NCBI RefSeq assembly: GCF_019448235.1 | Contig: NZ_CP080409.1 | Location: forward strand, 2,418,001-2,482,000 | DNA length: 64,000 nt | Source: Nocardioides panacisoli | GTDB lineage: Bacteria > Actinomycetota > Actinomycetes > Propionibacteriales > Nocardioidaceae | Direction: 5' to 3' | Shown: positions 33,623 to 42,859 of the stretch, one piece after another | Layout: each line of letters starts with the position of its first letter | Position numbering within the stretch: the first letter of the stretch is position 1 | Made by a program: the position numbers and the translations under genes | Notes under the pieces: model-generated | The model's input: only the letters and a program-made list of their open reading frames with translations | What the model was told of the DNA's origin: nothing | The model's database searches: none

Positions 33623-34944
33623 CTACGACGGCGGTGGTCGTCGGCGTGATCGGAGTTCCCACTCGGTGCGGCTGAGTCGGGTGAGGTGGTAGCGGTCGTC
33701 GTGGGCGGCGCGGTGGTGGTGCCAGCACAGTGGGAGGGCGTTGGCCAGGCTGGTGGTGCCGCCGGTGGCCCAGGCGTGGGGGTGGTGGATCTCGGTCCAG
33801 GAGAAGGGCCGGTCGCAGGTGGCGATGGCGCAGGTGTCGTGGGTGATGGCGAGGGCCTGGCGTTGCTTGTCCGAGTGGAGTCGGCTGCTGCGGCCCAGGT
33901 CCAGCGGCACCGAGCCGGTGCCGAGGACGGCGGGGATGATGCCGGCCTCGCACGCCATCCGACGGACCTCGCCCGGGGTGAGGTCGGCCCCGGTGGACAT
34001 CGACGCGACCCCGACGCCGGTCAGGTCCTCGCGCAGGGTGGCGAGGTCGAGGTGGACCAGCAGGCTGATCGCGGAGCGGGGCAGGTGGTCGGTGGGGACG
34101 TGTTCGAGCAGTTCGCAGAAGGCGATGCCGAGCCGGTCGGCCCAGCCGAGCTCACCGCCACGACCACCGACGGTGTCGTCGTAGCGCGCCACGCCGCGGG
34201 TGTCGGTGCCGTAGCGCCGGGGCGTGGAGAGGTTGTGCAGGATCGTGGTGAGCAGGTGGCCGTGCCGCTCGGGCAGGCTGAACCGGCCCACGTAGCGGCC
34301 GTCGCCCTGGTCGTGGAGGGTCAGCCAGGTGTCGGTCTCACCACGGTGCTGGTTGGTCCGCACCGTCGCCGCGATGTGGTGCTGGTGCAGGTCGGTGTCG
34401 ATGGTGCGGTAGACCCGACGCGCGGCCCGCCGCAGCTGGGTGGCCGACATCGGGACCCCGGAGCGGGTGCCCTCGCCGGTGGCCCTGCCGATCAGCAGCT
34501 CCTGGGCCGCCTCGCGCTGAGCATCACTCGCGGTGTCCTCGGTGACCTCCAGGCTCTGCACGATCACCCGGGCCTGCTCGAGCCGGATCCGGCCCTGAGC
34601 CAACGCGGCCAGCGTCGTGGGGTAGGTCGACTCCAGCTGCTGGGCCAGCACCAGCCCCCCCTGAGCATCTCCCGACGCATCCCCGTCAACCGCGCCAACC
34701 ACGCATCCGTGCCCGTCTCCGCTGCGGTCTCGGCCACCCGCCGCCGGTCCGCCTCCGCGGCGAGCTCGAGCTGCCACGCCTGCACCTGCGACTCCAACCG
34801 CGCCAACGACGCCACTGCGTCGGTCAGCTCAGCATCGTCGAGACGACCGGCAGGCTCCGCAGCAGCGGCCATCACCTCGCGCCGCACCGCAGCAATCCGC
34901 TCCCCCACGCCGGGGTCCGGAGCGATGCTTGCTGCGATGGCCAT
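33623..34944 (-). pseudogene. DUF222-HNH endonuclease gene split by a frameshift
   Basis: Two frames together make one DUF222-HNH protein of about 440 aa. The 5' part, from the ATG at 34944 (MAIAASIAPDPGVGERIAAV), runs to ARLTGMRREMLRGG. The 3' part resumes one frame back as GGLVLAQQLESTYPTTLAAL and continues through the DUF222 core to a C-terminal HNH motif (CDRPFSWTEIHHPHAWATGG, then LPLCWHHHRAAHDD). The switch falls in a run of seven C (34655-34661; G7 in the coding strand): one more G would restore the frame. It may be a true mutation, a sequencing slip or ribosomal slippage. The family is abundant in actinomycetes and proposed to be mobile. Confidence 0.8.
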
Positions 34945-34990
34945 ACCCGCAGTCAGGCAGGGACCACCGACATCGGTCGGTCCCTCGGAG

Positions 34991-35566
34991 TCAGCGGGCC
35001 TCGAAGTCGAAGTCGACCCGCAGGCCGTCGATCGACCGAACCGTCAGGGCCACCTCGCGGATGCCACCGGTGGCAGTGCAGGTCATCTCCGCACCCACCT
35101 CGCCCGGCAGCGACGAGGGACAGGTGACCGTGTCGACGTCCCCGCCGCGCTCGCGGATCCGACCGGGCAGCGCCTCCTCCAGGTCGGCGGCGTGAACGAA
35201 GTACTGCTCCTCCCACTGCACCGTGTCGCCGTCGACGGCGATCGTCTCGACCAGCGCACCGGTGCGCCCACCGTCGCGCTCGATGGTGCAGACCTGTCGT
35301 GCCCCCACCACGCCGGCCAGGTCGCCCTCACACGTCACGTCGAAGGAGCCGAGTGGCGCGTCGACGGGCAGCGCGTCGGTGAGCTGGTCCACCAGGTCCG
35401 CCCGTGCGAGGGAGGTCGGCGCACCCGCGGTGGCGGCACCGGTCGTGCTCCACCCCTCCGGCACCGACGGCTCGGCAGCGGGGGCGTCGTCACTGCAGCC
35501 CGTCACGGCACTCAGCAACAGCAGCGCGGCCAGCGAACGGAGCACGAGGGAGAGCAACCTGCGCAC
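34991..35566 (-). CDS. lipoprotein with two DUF4333-like domains
   Basis: A 191-aa secreted lipoprotein. Signal sequence RRLLSLVLRSLAALLLLSAVTGC ends in a lipobox with Cys24 or so. Two similar halves follow: VTCEGDLAGVVGARQVCTIE with DGDTVQWEEQYF, and VTCPSSLPGEVGAEMTCTAT with DGLRVDFDFEA. Each has the paired cysteines of DUF4333, suggesting internal duplication with a disulfide per half. I start at the GTG at 35566; the ribosome site (GAGG) is close. It follows menB by a few bases. Function unknown. Confidence 0.78.
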   Translation of the reverse strand: MRRLLSLVLRSLAALLLLSAVTGCSDDAPAAEPSVPEGWSTTGAATAGAPTSLARADLVDQLTDALPVDAPLGSFDVTCEGDLAGVVGARQVCTIERDGGRTGALVETIAVDGDTVQWEEQYFVHAADLEEALPGRIRERGGDVDTVTCPSSLPGEVGAEMTCTATGGIREVALTVRSIDGLRVDFDFEAR

Positions 35567-35571
35567 CGACC

Positions 35572-36516
<945 letters not shown>

Positions 36517-36574
36517 GGTCGCCGAGGCTAACGCCTCGAGGAACAACCGGACGCGGCTGCCCGTTGTGCTGGGC

Positions 36575-37018
36575 ATGACACTCACCGGAGAGTACGAGCC
36601 CAGCCAGTGGGAGTGGGTCCGCAACCAGGTGGCCGAGTACGAGGCCTCCGACGGCGCCCGCGCCAACACCCTCGGCGAGAGTGACGACCCGATCGTGGTC
36701 ATCACCTCCGTCGGCGCCTCCAGCGACAAGCTCCGCAAGAACCCGGTGATGCGGGTGGAGAAGGACGGCAAGTACGTCGCCGTCGCCTCCAAGGGCGGCG
36801 CCCCGGAGCACCCGAGCTGGTACCACAACTTCGTCGCCCACCCCGAGGTCGACCTGCAGGACGGCGCTGACAAGCGCACCTACCGTGCCCGTCTCGTCAC
36901 CGGCGAGGAGCGCGCGGAGTGGTGGGACCACGCCGTCGCCACCTGGCCGACGTACGCGGAGTACCAGGAGAAGACCGACCGCGAGATCCCGGTCTTCCTG
37001 CTCGAGCCGATCGAGTAG
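36575..37018 (+). CDS. nitroreductase/deazaflavin (F420)-dependent oxidoreductase family protein (Ddn-like)
   Basis: A 147-aa split-beta-barrel protein of the Ddn family. IVVITSVGASSDKLRKNPVM near residue 45 and YVAVASKGGAPEHPSWYHNF near 72 are the conserved F420-binding strands; EVDLQDGADKRTYRARLVTG and the Trp-rich ending also match. Mycobacterial members use reduced F420 to reduce quinones or nitroaromatics. Divergent from menB across about 58 bp, so a role with menaquinone is possible but unproven. Start at the ATG at 36575; no strong ribosome site is visible. Confidence 0.88.
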   Translation: MTLTGEYEPSQWEWVRNQVAEYEASDGARANTLGESDDPIVVITSVGASSDKLRKNPVMRVEKDGKYVAVASKGGAPEHPSWYHNFVAHPEVDLQDGADKRTYRARLVTGEERAEWWDHAVATWPTYAEYQEKTDREIPVFLLEPIE

Positions 37019-37042
37019 CGCCCTTCCGGACGCCTCTGCGGG

Positions 37043-37651
37043 CTACTGCTGGGAGATCGTCACCGCGAGCCCGCAGAGGTGACCCATCCGGGCCACCTCG
37101 GAGTCGACGAACTCCGGCCCGCCACGGCGCCCGACGACGGCGATCTCGTTGCCGTCGATCCGCGACGCCGCATAGAGGGTGACGTCGTCCTCGGCGATCT
37201 CCAGCCGGGACGCCCCCTCCATCTCGACGAACTCGAAGTCGTCCGGGGCCGCGGGCGTGCGGTAGGTGACGCCCTTGGCGCGGTGGATCCGCATCGCCCA
37301 GTCGGTGCGGAAGGTGATCGGCAGCAGGTCGATGAGCTTGTCCATCGCCGCGCGGGGGTCGCCGGTGAGCTCCTCGACGGCCTCCAGGTCGAGCACCACG
37401 TTGCCGCCCGTGGCGTAGCGGCTGATGAACAGGACCCGTACGCCGTCGAGCTGGTTGCAGGCCGAGACGATCGAGTCGGGCATCGTGCCGTCCTCGACCT
37501 CGAGCAGGACGTCGTCGACAGCGGTGCCGTCGCCGGTCTTCTCGACGATCTCGATCGCCTCGATGTCACCGCCCGCGACACCGATCGCGGTGGCCACGCG
37601 ACCCAGCGAACCGGGTACGTCGGGGAGCTCCACCCGCATCAAGTAAGGCAT
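37043..37651 (-). CDS. ACT domain-containing protein
   Basis: A 202-aa soluble protein. An ACT domain occupies about residues 1-75 (LMRVELPDVPGSLGRVATAIG, then GGDIEAIEIVEKTGDGTAVDD), a fold that usually binds amino acids. The rest (WAMRIHRAKGVTYRTPAAPDD, SRLEIAEDDVTLYAASRIDG) resembles a small GAF-like sensor domain common in actinomycete orthologues. No catalytic motif. Convergent with the Ddn-like gene (24-bp gap). A regulatory role is plausible, but the target is unknown. Confidence 0.8.
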   Translation of the reverse strand: MPYLMRVELPDVPGSLGRVATAIGVAGGDIEAIEIVEKTGDGTAVDDVLLEVEDGTMPDSIVSACNQLDGVRVLFISRYATGGNVVLDLEAVEELTGDPRAAMDKLIDLLPITFRTDWAMRIHRAKGVTYRTPAAPDDFEFVEMEGASRLEIAEDDVTLYAASRIDGNEIAVVGRRGGPEFVDSEVARMGHLCGLAVTISQQ

Positions 37652-37713
37652 GCCTCGGAGCGTAGTCGCCGTTGGTTGCGCCGAGATTGCCGGATCGCCG
37701 AACGAAACGAGAG

Positions 37714-39486
37714 TCACCGCTCCGTGCCCAGCCGACGCTTGAGCCCGGTCGCCCGCCCGGCCGTCGTGGTCACGGCCGCACGCACGGCCGCCTCGGAGCC
37801 GACCACCCGCAACGAGGTCCGCGCGCGGGTCACGGCGGTGTAGAACAGCTCCCGAGTCAACAGTGGTGAGTCCTCCGGCGGCAGCAGCACGGTCACCGCG
37901 TCGGCCTGCGATCCCTGCGACTTGTGCACCGTCATCGCGTGCAGCGTCTCGATGTCGCTGAGCCGCGACGGCGCGAACGAACGGGTCTCACCGCTGGCAA
38001 TGACCGCCCGCAACTGCTCGCCCTCGGCGACCACCACGCCCGAGTCGCCGTTGAACAGCCCGAGGCCGTAGTCGTTGGCGGTCACCAGGACCGGCCGACC
38101 GACGTACCACTCCTGGCCCCAGCCGGCGCCGATCGCGGCGCCGGTCTCCTCGCCGAGCCACCGCTCGACCTGGCGGTTCCAGTGCTGCACCCCCCACGGC
38201 CCCTCCCGGTGGGCGCACAGCAGCCGGTGCCGCTCGACGGCGTCCAGCGCGTCGTCGCGCTCGCCGCGGGCCGCGACCTCCCGGACCGCGACCGCGTGGT
38301 CGACGAGCGTGGCGCGGACGTGCTCCATCGCCGCGGCGTCGTCGGGGTCCACCAGCGAGACCCCGTCGGCACCGGCACGGAGCAGGTCGAGCACCCGGTC
38401 GGCGTCGCGGTCGCGCAGCGCCTCGGCGACCTGCCCGATGGTGCTGCCGTAGCGGTGCGTCGTCGCCAGCGCGGCCACCGCCGCCGGCGCCCGCGTGGCC
38501 AACCCGCCGACGAGGTCGGAGAGCACGGCGCCGGCCTCGACCGAGGCCAGCTGGTCGGGGTCGCCCACCAGGATGAGCCGGGTCGAGGGTCGCACCGCCT
38601 CGAGCAGCCGCGCCATCATCGTCAGCGACACCATCGAGGTCTCGTCGACCACGATCACGTCGTGGGGCAGCCGGTTGCCGCGGTGGTGCTTGAAGCGCGT
38701 GCGCGAACCCGGCCGCCAGCCGAGCAGGCGGTGCAGCGTCGAGGCGCTCAGCCCGCGCAGGCGCGCACGGTCGGCCTCCTCGAAGCCGACCCCCTGCTGC
38801 GCCGACTCCACCGTCTCCTGCAGCCGCGCGGCCGCCTTGCCGGTCGGCGCGGTCAACGCGATGCGGAGCGGTGACCGGGCATCCGCCGCCAGCAGCGCGA
38901 GCAGGCCCGCCACCGTGGTGGTCTTGCCCGTGCCGGGGCCGCCGGTGAGCAGCGTGGTGGACTGTGTCACCGCGGTCAGCGCGGCCGCGCGCTGCTCGTC
39001 GTAGCCGGGGCCCGGGAAGAGTCGCTCGGCGTCCGTCGTGACCCCGTCGCGGTCGGCCACGGTCGGAACGGGATGGTCCAGGCGCGTGAGCAGGTCGGCA
39101 TGGACCTGGGTCTCCTCGCGCCAGTAGCGGTCGAGGTAGAGCAGGCCGTCCTCGACCTGCACCACCGACCGGGCGGCGTACGGGCTCGCGGCGACGCGGT
39201 CGAGCCAGCCGTCCGCCTCGGGCCAGGGCAGGTCGGCGTCGGCCTCGTCGGCGACGAGCGCGGCGAGGTCGACGCACACCGAGCCGTGCCGCACCGCACG
39301 CACGGCCAGCGCAACCGCGAGGCGTACGTCGTCACCCGCCTCCCCCACGAGCTCGGCCAGCCGCCCCGCGACGTGGACGTCCGCGGCGGTGAGCACGCCC
39401 GCGGCGTTGAAGGCGGCCAGCACGCCGGTCGCCTCCCGCGCGAGCCGGGCGTCGGCGGGGTCCTCGGACTCCCAGCGCTCCAGCAT
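37714..39486 (-). CDS. recD: exodeoxyribonuclease V alpha subunit RecD
   Basis: A 590-aa 5'-3' helicase of RecBCD, which resects double-strand breaks for recombination. Walker A TLLTGGPGTGKTTTVAGLLAL near residue 175, DVIVVDETSMVSLTMMARLL near 280, RLILVGDPDQLASVEAGAVL near 300, and the C-terminal motif LHAMTVHKSQGSQADAV then LFYTAVTRART. The ATG overlaps the recB stop by one base (TGATG). Last gene of recC-recB-recD. Confidence 0.95.
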   Translation of the reverse strand: MLERWESEDPADARLAREATGVLAAFNAAGVLTAADVHVAGRLAELVGEAGDDVRLAVALAVRAVRHGSVCVDLAALVADEADADLPWPEADGWLDRVAASPYAARSVVQVEDGLLYLDRYWREETQVHADLLTRLDHPVPTVADRDGVTTDAERLFPGPGYDEQRAAALTAVTQSTTLLTGGPGTGKTTTVAGLLALLAADARSPLRIALTAPTGKAAARLQETVESAQQGVGFEEADRARLRGLSASTLHRLLGWRPGSRTRFKHHRGNRLPHDVIVVDETSMVSLTMMARLLEAVRPSTRLILVGDPDQLASVEAGAVLSDLVGGLATRAPAAVAALATTHRYGSTIGQVAEALRDRDADRVLDLLRAGADGVSLVDPDDAAAMEHVRATLVDHAVAVREVAARGERDDALDAVERHRLLCAHREGPWGVQHWNRQVERWLGEETGAAIGAGWGQEWYVGRPVLVTANDYGLGLFNGDSGVVVAEGEQLRAVIASGETRSFAPSRLSDIETLHAMTVHKSQGSQADAVTVLLPPEDSPLLTRELFYTAVTRARTSLRVVGSEAAVRAAVTTTAGRATGLKRRLGTER

Positions 39487-42400
39487 CAGGCACCACCTCC
39501 GGCGAGCAGGTCCGACAGTGCGACCACGAACTCGGCGGGCGGGTGCCAGCTGAAGACGCCGGCCGGGTGGCCGTCGGTCTCGGGGGTGTCGGGCCCGCAC
39601 ATGCCGCGCACGTAGAGGTAGAGCACGCCGCCCAGGTGCGTGGCCGGGTCGTAGCCGGGCAGCCGCCACCGCAGGTAGCGGTGGAGGACGACGGAGTAGA
39701 GCATCGCCTGCAGCGGGTAGTGCGAGTGCAGCATCGCCTCGGCGAGCCGGTCCGGCGCGTAGTCGGCGGCCGTCGCCGGCGCGTCGTCCTCGGCGCTCTC
39801 GAGCCGGTTGGTCTTGTAGTCCACCACCACGAAGCGCCCCGACGGCAGCCGCAGCACGACGTCGACCGACCCCGAGAGGTAGCCCCGCAGCGGCTGGTCG
39901 CCCAGCACCGGTTGCTCGAGGCGGTCGGCGTACGCCGCGATCGGGTCGCCGTCGGGCAGGTGGCGGCGCAGCAGCGGGGCCAGGTCGCGCAGCCGTGGCT
40001 CCGCCCGACGTGCGGCGTCACGGTCGCCGAGGTCGCCGCCGGCCAGCGGGAACTCGAAGTCGAGCTCGCACAGCCGGTCGCGCAGCGGGATCCCGGCCAG
40101 CGTGAGTCCCCCGGTCAGCGGGCCCAGCGAGGTGTGGTGCAGCGGCACCAAGGCGTCGGCGAGGTCGCCGGGGGCCGCGTCGACCGACCACCAGCGCAAC
40201 TGCTCGTGGACGTGGGTGAGCAGCTCGGCGCGCAGGTCCTCGGCGTCGGGGTCGGCGTGCTCGAGCACCGCGTGGACCAGCGACCCGAACGTCGCCCCGG
40301 CGGGCAGGTCGGCCATCGGCGAGACGGGCACCTCGTCGGACCCGGGGGACGGGACCACCGCCTGCGGCGGCTCGTCGACGACCTCCTCGTCGTCGCGGCC
40401 CGTGGTCTCCGGCTCACTGGCCACCATGGCCCCGTCGGGCGCGGTCAGGTCGACCGGGCCGGGCGCAGCCTCCTCGACCCGGATGAGGCCGGAGTAGGAG
40501 GTGCGGCGCCACCCGTGGTCGATGTCGCGGGTGAACTCCCGCACCGTGACGTCGCGACGCGACTCCTCCGCGGCCAGCGGCGCCGGCGCCGCGACCCGGG
40601 CGACCTCGGCAGCCGGACCGCCCAGCTGCTCGATGAGGCCGAGGATCTCACCCACCCGGTCGTCGTCGACGAGGTCCTGCTCGTCGGGGACCTCCGCGGT
40701 GCCGGGCTGGCGACCGAAGAGGACCCGGTGCAGCGGACCGGTGCTGGTGATCGCGGTCGGCGCCCACCACGTGACGACCTGGGACTGGGCGCGGGTCAGG
40801 GCGACGTAGAGGTCGCGCAACTCCTCGCCGAGGTCCTCGGAGCGGTGGCGCGCCACGCTGGCCCGCCAACCGCGGCCGGATCCGCTGACGTCGAGGGTGC
40901 GGCCGTGCTCGCCGTGGAACAGCGCGGCGTCGGGCTCGCGGACGTTGTACTGGTAGGCGAAGGGCACGTAGCAGATCGGGTACTCCAGCCCCTTGCTGCC
41001 GTGGATCGTCACGATCTGCACCGCGGCCGCGTCCGAGTCCAGGCGTCGCGGCCGCTCGCCCCGGTGGGCGGTGCGGGTGCGTTCGTCGTGGAACCAGTCC
41101 AGCAGCGCCGTGAGGCCGAGGTCGCCGCGCACCGCGACGTCGTGGAGCAGGTGGCCGAGATGGCGGGCGTCGGTGAGGAAGCGCTCGCCGTCGACCTCGC
41201 CCAGGGCGCGCGCGCCGAGACCGCGCTCCTCGGCGGCCTCGACCAGCGCGGCGACGCCTCGCCCGCGCAGCAGCACCGCCCAGCCGCGCAGCACGTCCGC
41301 GACGCGCGCGGTGACATCCTCCCCCTCCGCGTCGAGCTGCTCGGCGGTGAGGCCGAAGAAGTGGGTCAGCGCCGCGGCCCGCACCAGTCCGGACCGGTGG
41401 GGTGCGGCGAGCGCCGTCAGCAGGGCGTGCCACTCGTCCGCGGCCGGCGTGGCGAAGAGGTCGCCGCCGGGCAGCACCGCATTGACGCCGAGGCGAGCCA
41501 ATGCACGCTGCACCAGGTGGCCGTGGGCGCGCTCGGCGACGATCACCGCGATGTCGCCCGCACGCACCTCCCGGCCGTCCCAGGTCGCCCCCGAGCCGAG
41601 CAGCCCGGCGATGTCGGCCGCACAGTCGTCGGCGATGAAGCTGCGCGCGTCACCGGCGAAGATCTCGCCGTAGCGACTCAACCGGAACCCGTCGCGGCGT
41701 ACCTGTCGGACCCGGAAGGGGGCGGGGTACGGCGCCCCGGCCAGCCGGGTGCCCGCGTGGCGGGCGGCGACGTCGCGCACCACGATCTCGGTGTGGCCCA
41801 GCCCAGCGCCGCGCAGCACCACCTGCAGCCGGTCGAGCAGGTCGGCGTCGGTGCGCCAGTTGGTGCCGAGCGTGGCGTGGGTCGTCGTGGTGGCGGCGGC
41901 CCGGAGGTAGGTCTCGACGTCGCCGCCGCGGAAGGCGTAGATCGCCTGCTTGGGGTCGCCGATGAGCACCATCGCGGCGTGCCCGGTGAAGGCCCGGTCC
42001 AGCACCTGCCACTGCACCGGGTCGGTGTCCTGGAACTCGTCGACCAGCACGATCCGCCACCGCGCCCGCATCCGGGCGCGGGCCGGCCCGTCCGCCTGCT
42101 CGAGCGCGGTCGCGAGCCGGCTGAGCAGGTCGTTGAAGGAGAGGACGCCGCGGCGTCGCTTGCGTCGTTCGACCTCGGTGCGGACGGCGCGCGCGAAGCC
42201 GACGCGGGCCTCGGCGGCGGTGTTGCCCTCGTCGGGCTCGGCGAGGTCCGCCTGCGCGTCGTCGACCACCTTGCGGGCGAGGGCGAGGGCGGCCGCCCGG
42301 TCGAACGGCGGGGTGCCCCGGTGGTCGCCGTAGGTCTGCAGGTAGAGGTCGTCGACCACCTCGACCACCAGGTCGTCCAGCGACTCCACCAGGTCGGCGG

Positions 42401-42842
42401 TCGTGTCGGAGTCACCGGCCACCCCGAGCGAGCGCAGCACCAGCTGGCAGAACTGGTGGATGGTCGCGATGGTCGCGCCGTCGAAGGAGGCGAGCGCGTC
42501 ACGGAGCCGACGACGGCGCCGCGCGCGCTCGGCCTCGTCGGCGTCGAGCAGGTGGGTGAGCAGGGTGTTGTCGGGGTCGGCCGTGGCCGGGTCGGCCAGC
42601 GCCCGCTCGGCACCCACCATCGCCGATCGCACCCGTTCGCGCATCTCCTGGGTGGCGGCGCGACCGAAGGTGATGACGAGCATCTCCTCCAGGCGCGCGT
42701 GGCCCTCGGCGACGTACCGGGTGACCAGGGCGCCGAGGGTGAAGGTCTTGCCGGTGCCGGCGCTGGCCTCGAGCAGCGTGGTGCCCTCGGGCAGCGGGCC
42801 CGCGAGGTCGAAGGGCTGCGGTGTCGGCGTGGACGTCGTCAC
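39486..42842 (-). CDS. recB: exodeoxyribonuclease V beta subunit RecB
   Basis: About 1118 aa: UvrD-like 3'-5' helicase with a C-terminal nuclease. Walker A LLEASAGTGKTFTLGALVTRY near residue 25, LVDEFQDTDPVQWQVLDRAF near 260, helicase motif IVTIHGSKGLEYPICYVPF near 600 and the nuclease motif FVVVDYKTNRLES near 1000. I chose the GTG at 42842 (VTTSTPTPQPF), which has GGAGG five bases upstream; an ATG at 42854 would add four residues. Coupled to recC (stop at 42860) and recD. RecB nuclease activity is controlled by Chi sites in known systems. Confidence 0.94.
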   Translation of the reverse strand: MTTSTPTPQPFDLAGPLPEGTTLLEASAGTGKTFTLGALVTRYVAEGHARLEEMLVITFGRAATQEMRERVRSAMVGAERALADPATADPDNTLLTHLLDADEAERARRRRRLRDALASFDGATIATIHQFCQLVLRSLGVAGDSDTTADLVESLDDLVVEVVDDLYLQTYGDHRGTPPFDRAAALALARKVVDDAQADLAEPDEGNTAAEARVGFARAVRTEVERRKRRRGVLSFNDLLSRLATALEQADGPARARMRARWRIVLVDEFQDTDPVQWQVLDRAFTGHAAMVLIGDPKQAIYAFRGGDVETYLRAAATTTTHATLGTNWRTDADLLDRLQVVLRGAGLGHTEIVVRDVAARHAGTRLAGAPYPAPFRVRQVRRDGFRLSRYGEIFAGDARSFIADDCAADIAGLLGSGATWDGREVRAGDIAVIVAERAHGHLVQRALARLGVNAVLPGGDLFATPAADEWHALLTALAAPHRSGLVRAAALTHFFGLTAEQLDAEGEDVTARVADVLRGWAVLLRGRGVAALVEAAEERGLGARALGEVDGERFLTDARHLGHLLHDVAVRGDLGLTALLDWFHDERTRTAHRGERPRRLDSDAAAVQIVTIHGSKGLEYPICYVPFAYQYNVREPDAALFHGEHGRTLDVSGSGRGWRASVARHRSEDLGEELRDLYVALTRAQSQVVTWWAPTAITSTGPLHRVLFGRQPGTAEVPDEQDLVDDDRVGEILGLIEQLGGPAAEVARVAAPAPLAAEESRRDVTVREFTRDIDHGWRRTSYSGLIRVEEAAPGPVDLTAPDGAMVASEPETTGRDDEEVVDEPPQAVVPSPGSDEVPVSPMADLPAGATFGSLVHAVLEHADPDAEDLRAELLTHVHEQLRWWSVDAAPGDLADALVPLHHTSLGPLTGGLTLAGIPLRDRLCELDFEFPLAGGDLGDRDAARRAEPRLRDLAPLLRRHLPDGDPIAAYADRLEQPVLGDQPLRGYLSGSVDVVLRLPSGRFVVVDYKTNRLESAEDDAPATAADYAPDRLAEAMLHSHYPLQAMLYSVVLHRYLRWRLPGYDPATHLGGVLYLYVRGMCGPDTPETDGHPAGVFSWHPPAEFVVALSDLLAGGGA

Positions 42843-42859
42843 GGGGTCCTCCATGCCGG

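Noticed and set aside
34655..34661. Programmed ribosomal frameshifting as the primary explanation
   Set aside because: The G7 tract is slippery, but I see no obvious stimulatory hairpin or conserved overlap; mutation or sequencing error is simpler.
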